From NCBI GenBank assembly GCA_903831635.1, contig CAIKYN010000138.1:1-7481 (forward strand): 7,481 nucleotides of DNA, read 5' to 3'. Of this stretch, positions 6,593-7,481 are shown piece after piece. The notes below the pieces were generated by a model, which was given only the letters and a program-made list of their open reading frames with translations, was not told the DNA's origin and ran no database searches. Source of the DNA: an uncultured Spartobacteria bacterium. GTDB lineage: Bacteria; Verrucomicrobiota; Verrucomicrobiia; Chthoniobacterales; UBA6821. The first letter of the stretch is position 1. Each line of letters starts with the position of its first letter. Made by a program: the position numbers and the translations under genes.

Positions 6593-6597
6593 GCACT

Positions 6598-7481
6598 ATG
6601 ATTTACAGGCTTTTAACTTTAATTGCTCTGCGTTTACTTACCGATCTTCACGCCGTTGCTGGTACAAACGATTTTCGCGACACTAGCTTACCACTTGAAA
6701 AGCGGGTGGATGCGTTGGTCGGCCAACTTACGACCGAGGAGAAGATTTCCCAGTTAATGATGGCAAGTCCGGCAATACCGCGTCTGGGGATCCCAGCTTA
6801 TCACTGGTGGAACGAGGCCCTCCACGGGGTCGCCCGAAACGGCATAGCCACTGTTTTTCCGCAGGCGATCGCGATGGCGGCGACTTGGAATCCCGAACTT
6901 CACGGTCAGGTTGCCGATGCCATTTCGACAGAAGCTCGAGCCAAGAACAACGAGGCGATCCGCAAGAGCGGTGGTGATACCAAAATCTATGAGGGGCTCA
7001 CCATTTGGTCTCCGAATATCAATATCTTCCGCGATCCGCGTTGGGGGCGCGGACAGGAGACTTATGGGGAGGATCCCTTTTTGACCGGTCGCATGGGGGT
7101 AGCCTTTGTGAAGGGGCTTCAAGGTACCAACCCTAACTACCTCAAAACCATTGGCACACTGAAGCATTACGCCGTGCACAGTGGACCGGAGGAACTCCGT
7201 CACAAGTTCGATGCTGTGGTCTCAGCCAGGGATCTCCATGAGACCTACTTGCCCGCTTTTGAGGCAGGCATCACGGAGGGAAAGGCAATGTCAATCATGA
7301 GCGCGTACAATGCAGTCGATGGCATTCCTGCGCCTGCTAATCGCTACCTGCTGACCGATGTTCTGCGCGACCAATGGGGATTTCAGGGTGCTGTGGTAGG
7401 GGATGTCGATACAGTGGGTGATATCTTCGGAAAGAATGCCCATGCCTACGTGAAGGATGCGGCATCAGCCAGTGCTCTCGC
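6598..7481 (+). CDS. Glycoside hydrolase family 3 enzyme, beta-xylosidase/beta-glucosidase type (5' part, runs off the window)
   Basis: This is an open frame of 294 codons with no stop before the window edge. It is predicted to release terminal sugars from plant-type oligosaccharides by a retaining mechanism. The N-terminal GH3 TIM-barrel is clear: WWNEALHGVAR (70-80), NIFRDPRWGRGQETYGEDPF (142-161), the substrate-binding KHYAVHSGPE (189-198), SAYNAVDGIPAP (235-246) and WGFQGAVVGDVDTV (260-273), in which D269 is the expected nucleophile. The HSGPE and WWNEALHGVAR blocks point to the xylosidase-like branch, but substrate cannot be fixed; the acid/base residue would lie beyond the edge. Residues 1-21 resemble a signal peptide with AVA before a possible cut after A21, though R12 and D16 interrupt the hydrophobic core, so export is uncertain. 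A second in-frame ATG at 6535 would add 21 polar residues and hide that signal, so 6598 is preferred. Neither start has a good Shine-Dalgarno. The gene is probably transcribed apart from the clpC operon. Confidence 0.9.
   Translation, partial: MIYRLLTLIALRLLTDLHAVAGTNDFRDTSLPLEKRVDALVGQLTTEEKISQLMMASPAIPRLGIPAYHWWNEALHGVARNGIATVFPQAIAMAATWNPELHGQVADAISTEARAKNNEAIRKSGGDTKIYEGLTIWSPNINIFRDPRWGRGQETYGEDPFLTGRMGVAFVKGLQGTNPNYLKTIGTLKHYAVHSGPEELRHKFDAVVSARDLHETYLPAFEAGITEGKAMSIMSAYNAVDGIPAPANRYLLTDVLRDQWGFQGAVVGDVDTVGDIFGKNAHAYVKDAASASAL

Larger units (their letters stand above)
6217..6597. other. AT-richer intergenic region, leader of the GH3 gene
   Basis: These 381 bases separate the mgtE-like gene from the GH3 gene. 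From about 6340 on they are visibly poorer in G and C than the genes on either side. I recognise no protein in any frame: a frame opening at GTG 6332 (to 6583) and one on the opposite strand (6511 to 6326) match no family I know and do not show the codon pattern of the neighbours. The stretch holds an imperfect palindrome (6323-6338), an inverted repeat (6388-6404), a palindrome beside the GH3 start (6580-6592) and five TTGAAT/ATTCAA hexamers. A weak 5-bp stem after the mgtE-like gene (6228-6242) has no U-tract. A promoter for the GH3 gene is expected here, but I could not place one with confidence. Confidence 0.6.

Noticed and set aside
6535..6597. Upstream in-frame ATG (6535) as the GH3 start
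   Set aside because: It would add 21 polar residues ahead of the signal-peptide-like segment and has no better ribosome site than ATG 6598.

Overview
The window reads as a chromosomal stretch of a moderately GC-rich bacterium. It holds five complete co-directional genes, then a 381-base gap, then the 5' part of a sixth gene running off the right edge. All genes are on the + strand. I see no rRNA, tRNA, CRISPR array, IS element or integrase.

Bases 6-6216 look like one transcription unit: ilvE (branched-chain aminotransferase), mcsA (zinc/UVR-motif activator), mcsB (protein arginine kinase), clpC (AAA+ unfoldase) and an mgtE-like gene (CBS pair plus membrane domain). mcsA/mcsB overlap by 4 bases (GTGA) and mcsB/clpC by 4 bases (ATGA) or 1 base (TGATG), depending on the clpC start. 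The flanking genes are 21 and 36 bases away. The promoter would lie left of the window, and no convincing terminator is visible.

The core is a protein quality-control module. McsA activates McsB, McsB phosphorylates arginines on proteins, and phosphoarginine marks them for unfolding by ClpC and degradation by ClpP. The sequence keeps the parts needed for this: the McsB phosphagen-kinase motifs and RDxxRA phosphoarginine site, two glutamates in the ClpC N-domain repeats, and a ClpC LGF loop for ClpP docking. The repressor gene ctsR, which heads this operon in Bacillus-type Firmicutes, is absent; ilvE takes its place.

Bases 6217-6597 are visibly more AT-rich, hold no recognisable gene, and carry several inverted repeats and a cluster of TTGAAT/ATTCAA hexamers. 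After them starts a probably exported glycoside hydrolase family 3 enzyme of the beta-xylosidase/beta-glucosidase type, cut off after 294 codons, which still includes the predicted nucleophile Asp.

Taxonomy is inference. The ctsR-less mcsA-mcsB-clpC order, mostly weak or absent Shine-Dalgarno sites, base composition and a neighbouring plant-polysaccharide GH3 fit the PVC group, Verrucomicrobiota most of all, better than Firmicutes. No sequence search was possible. I see no wholly new system. The most unusual items are the ctsR-less arginine-phosphorylation operon, the shortened MgtE with an altered pore signature, and the repeat-bearing leader of the GH3 gene.
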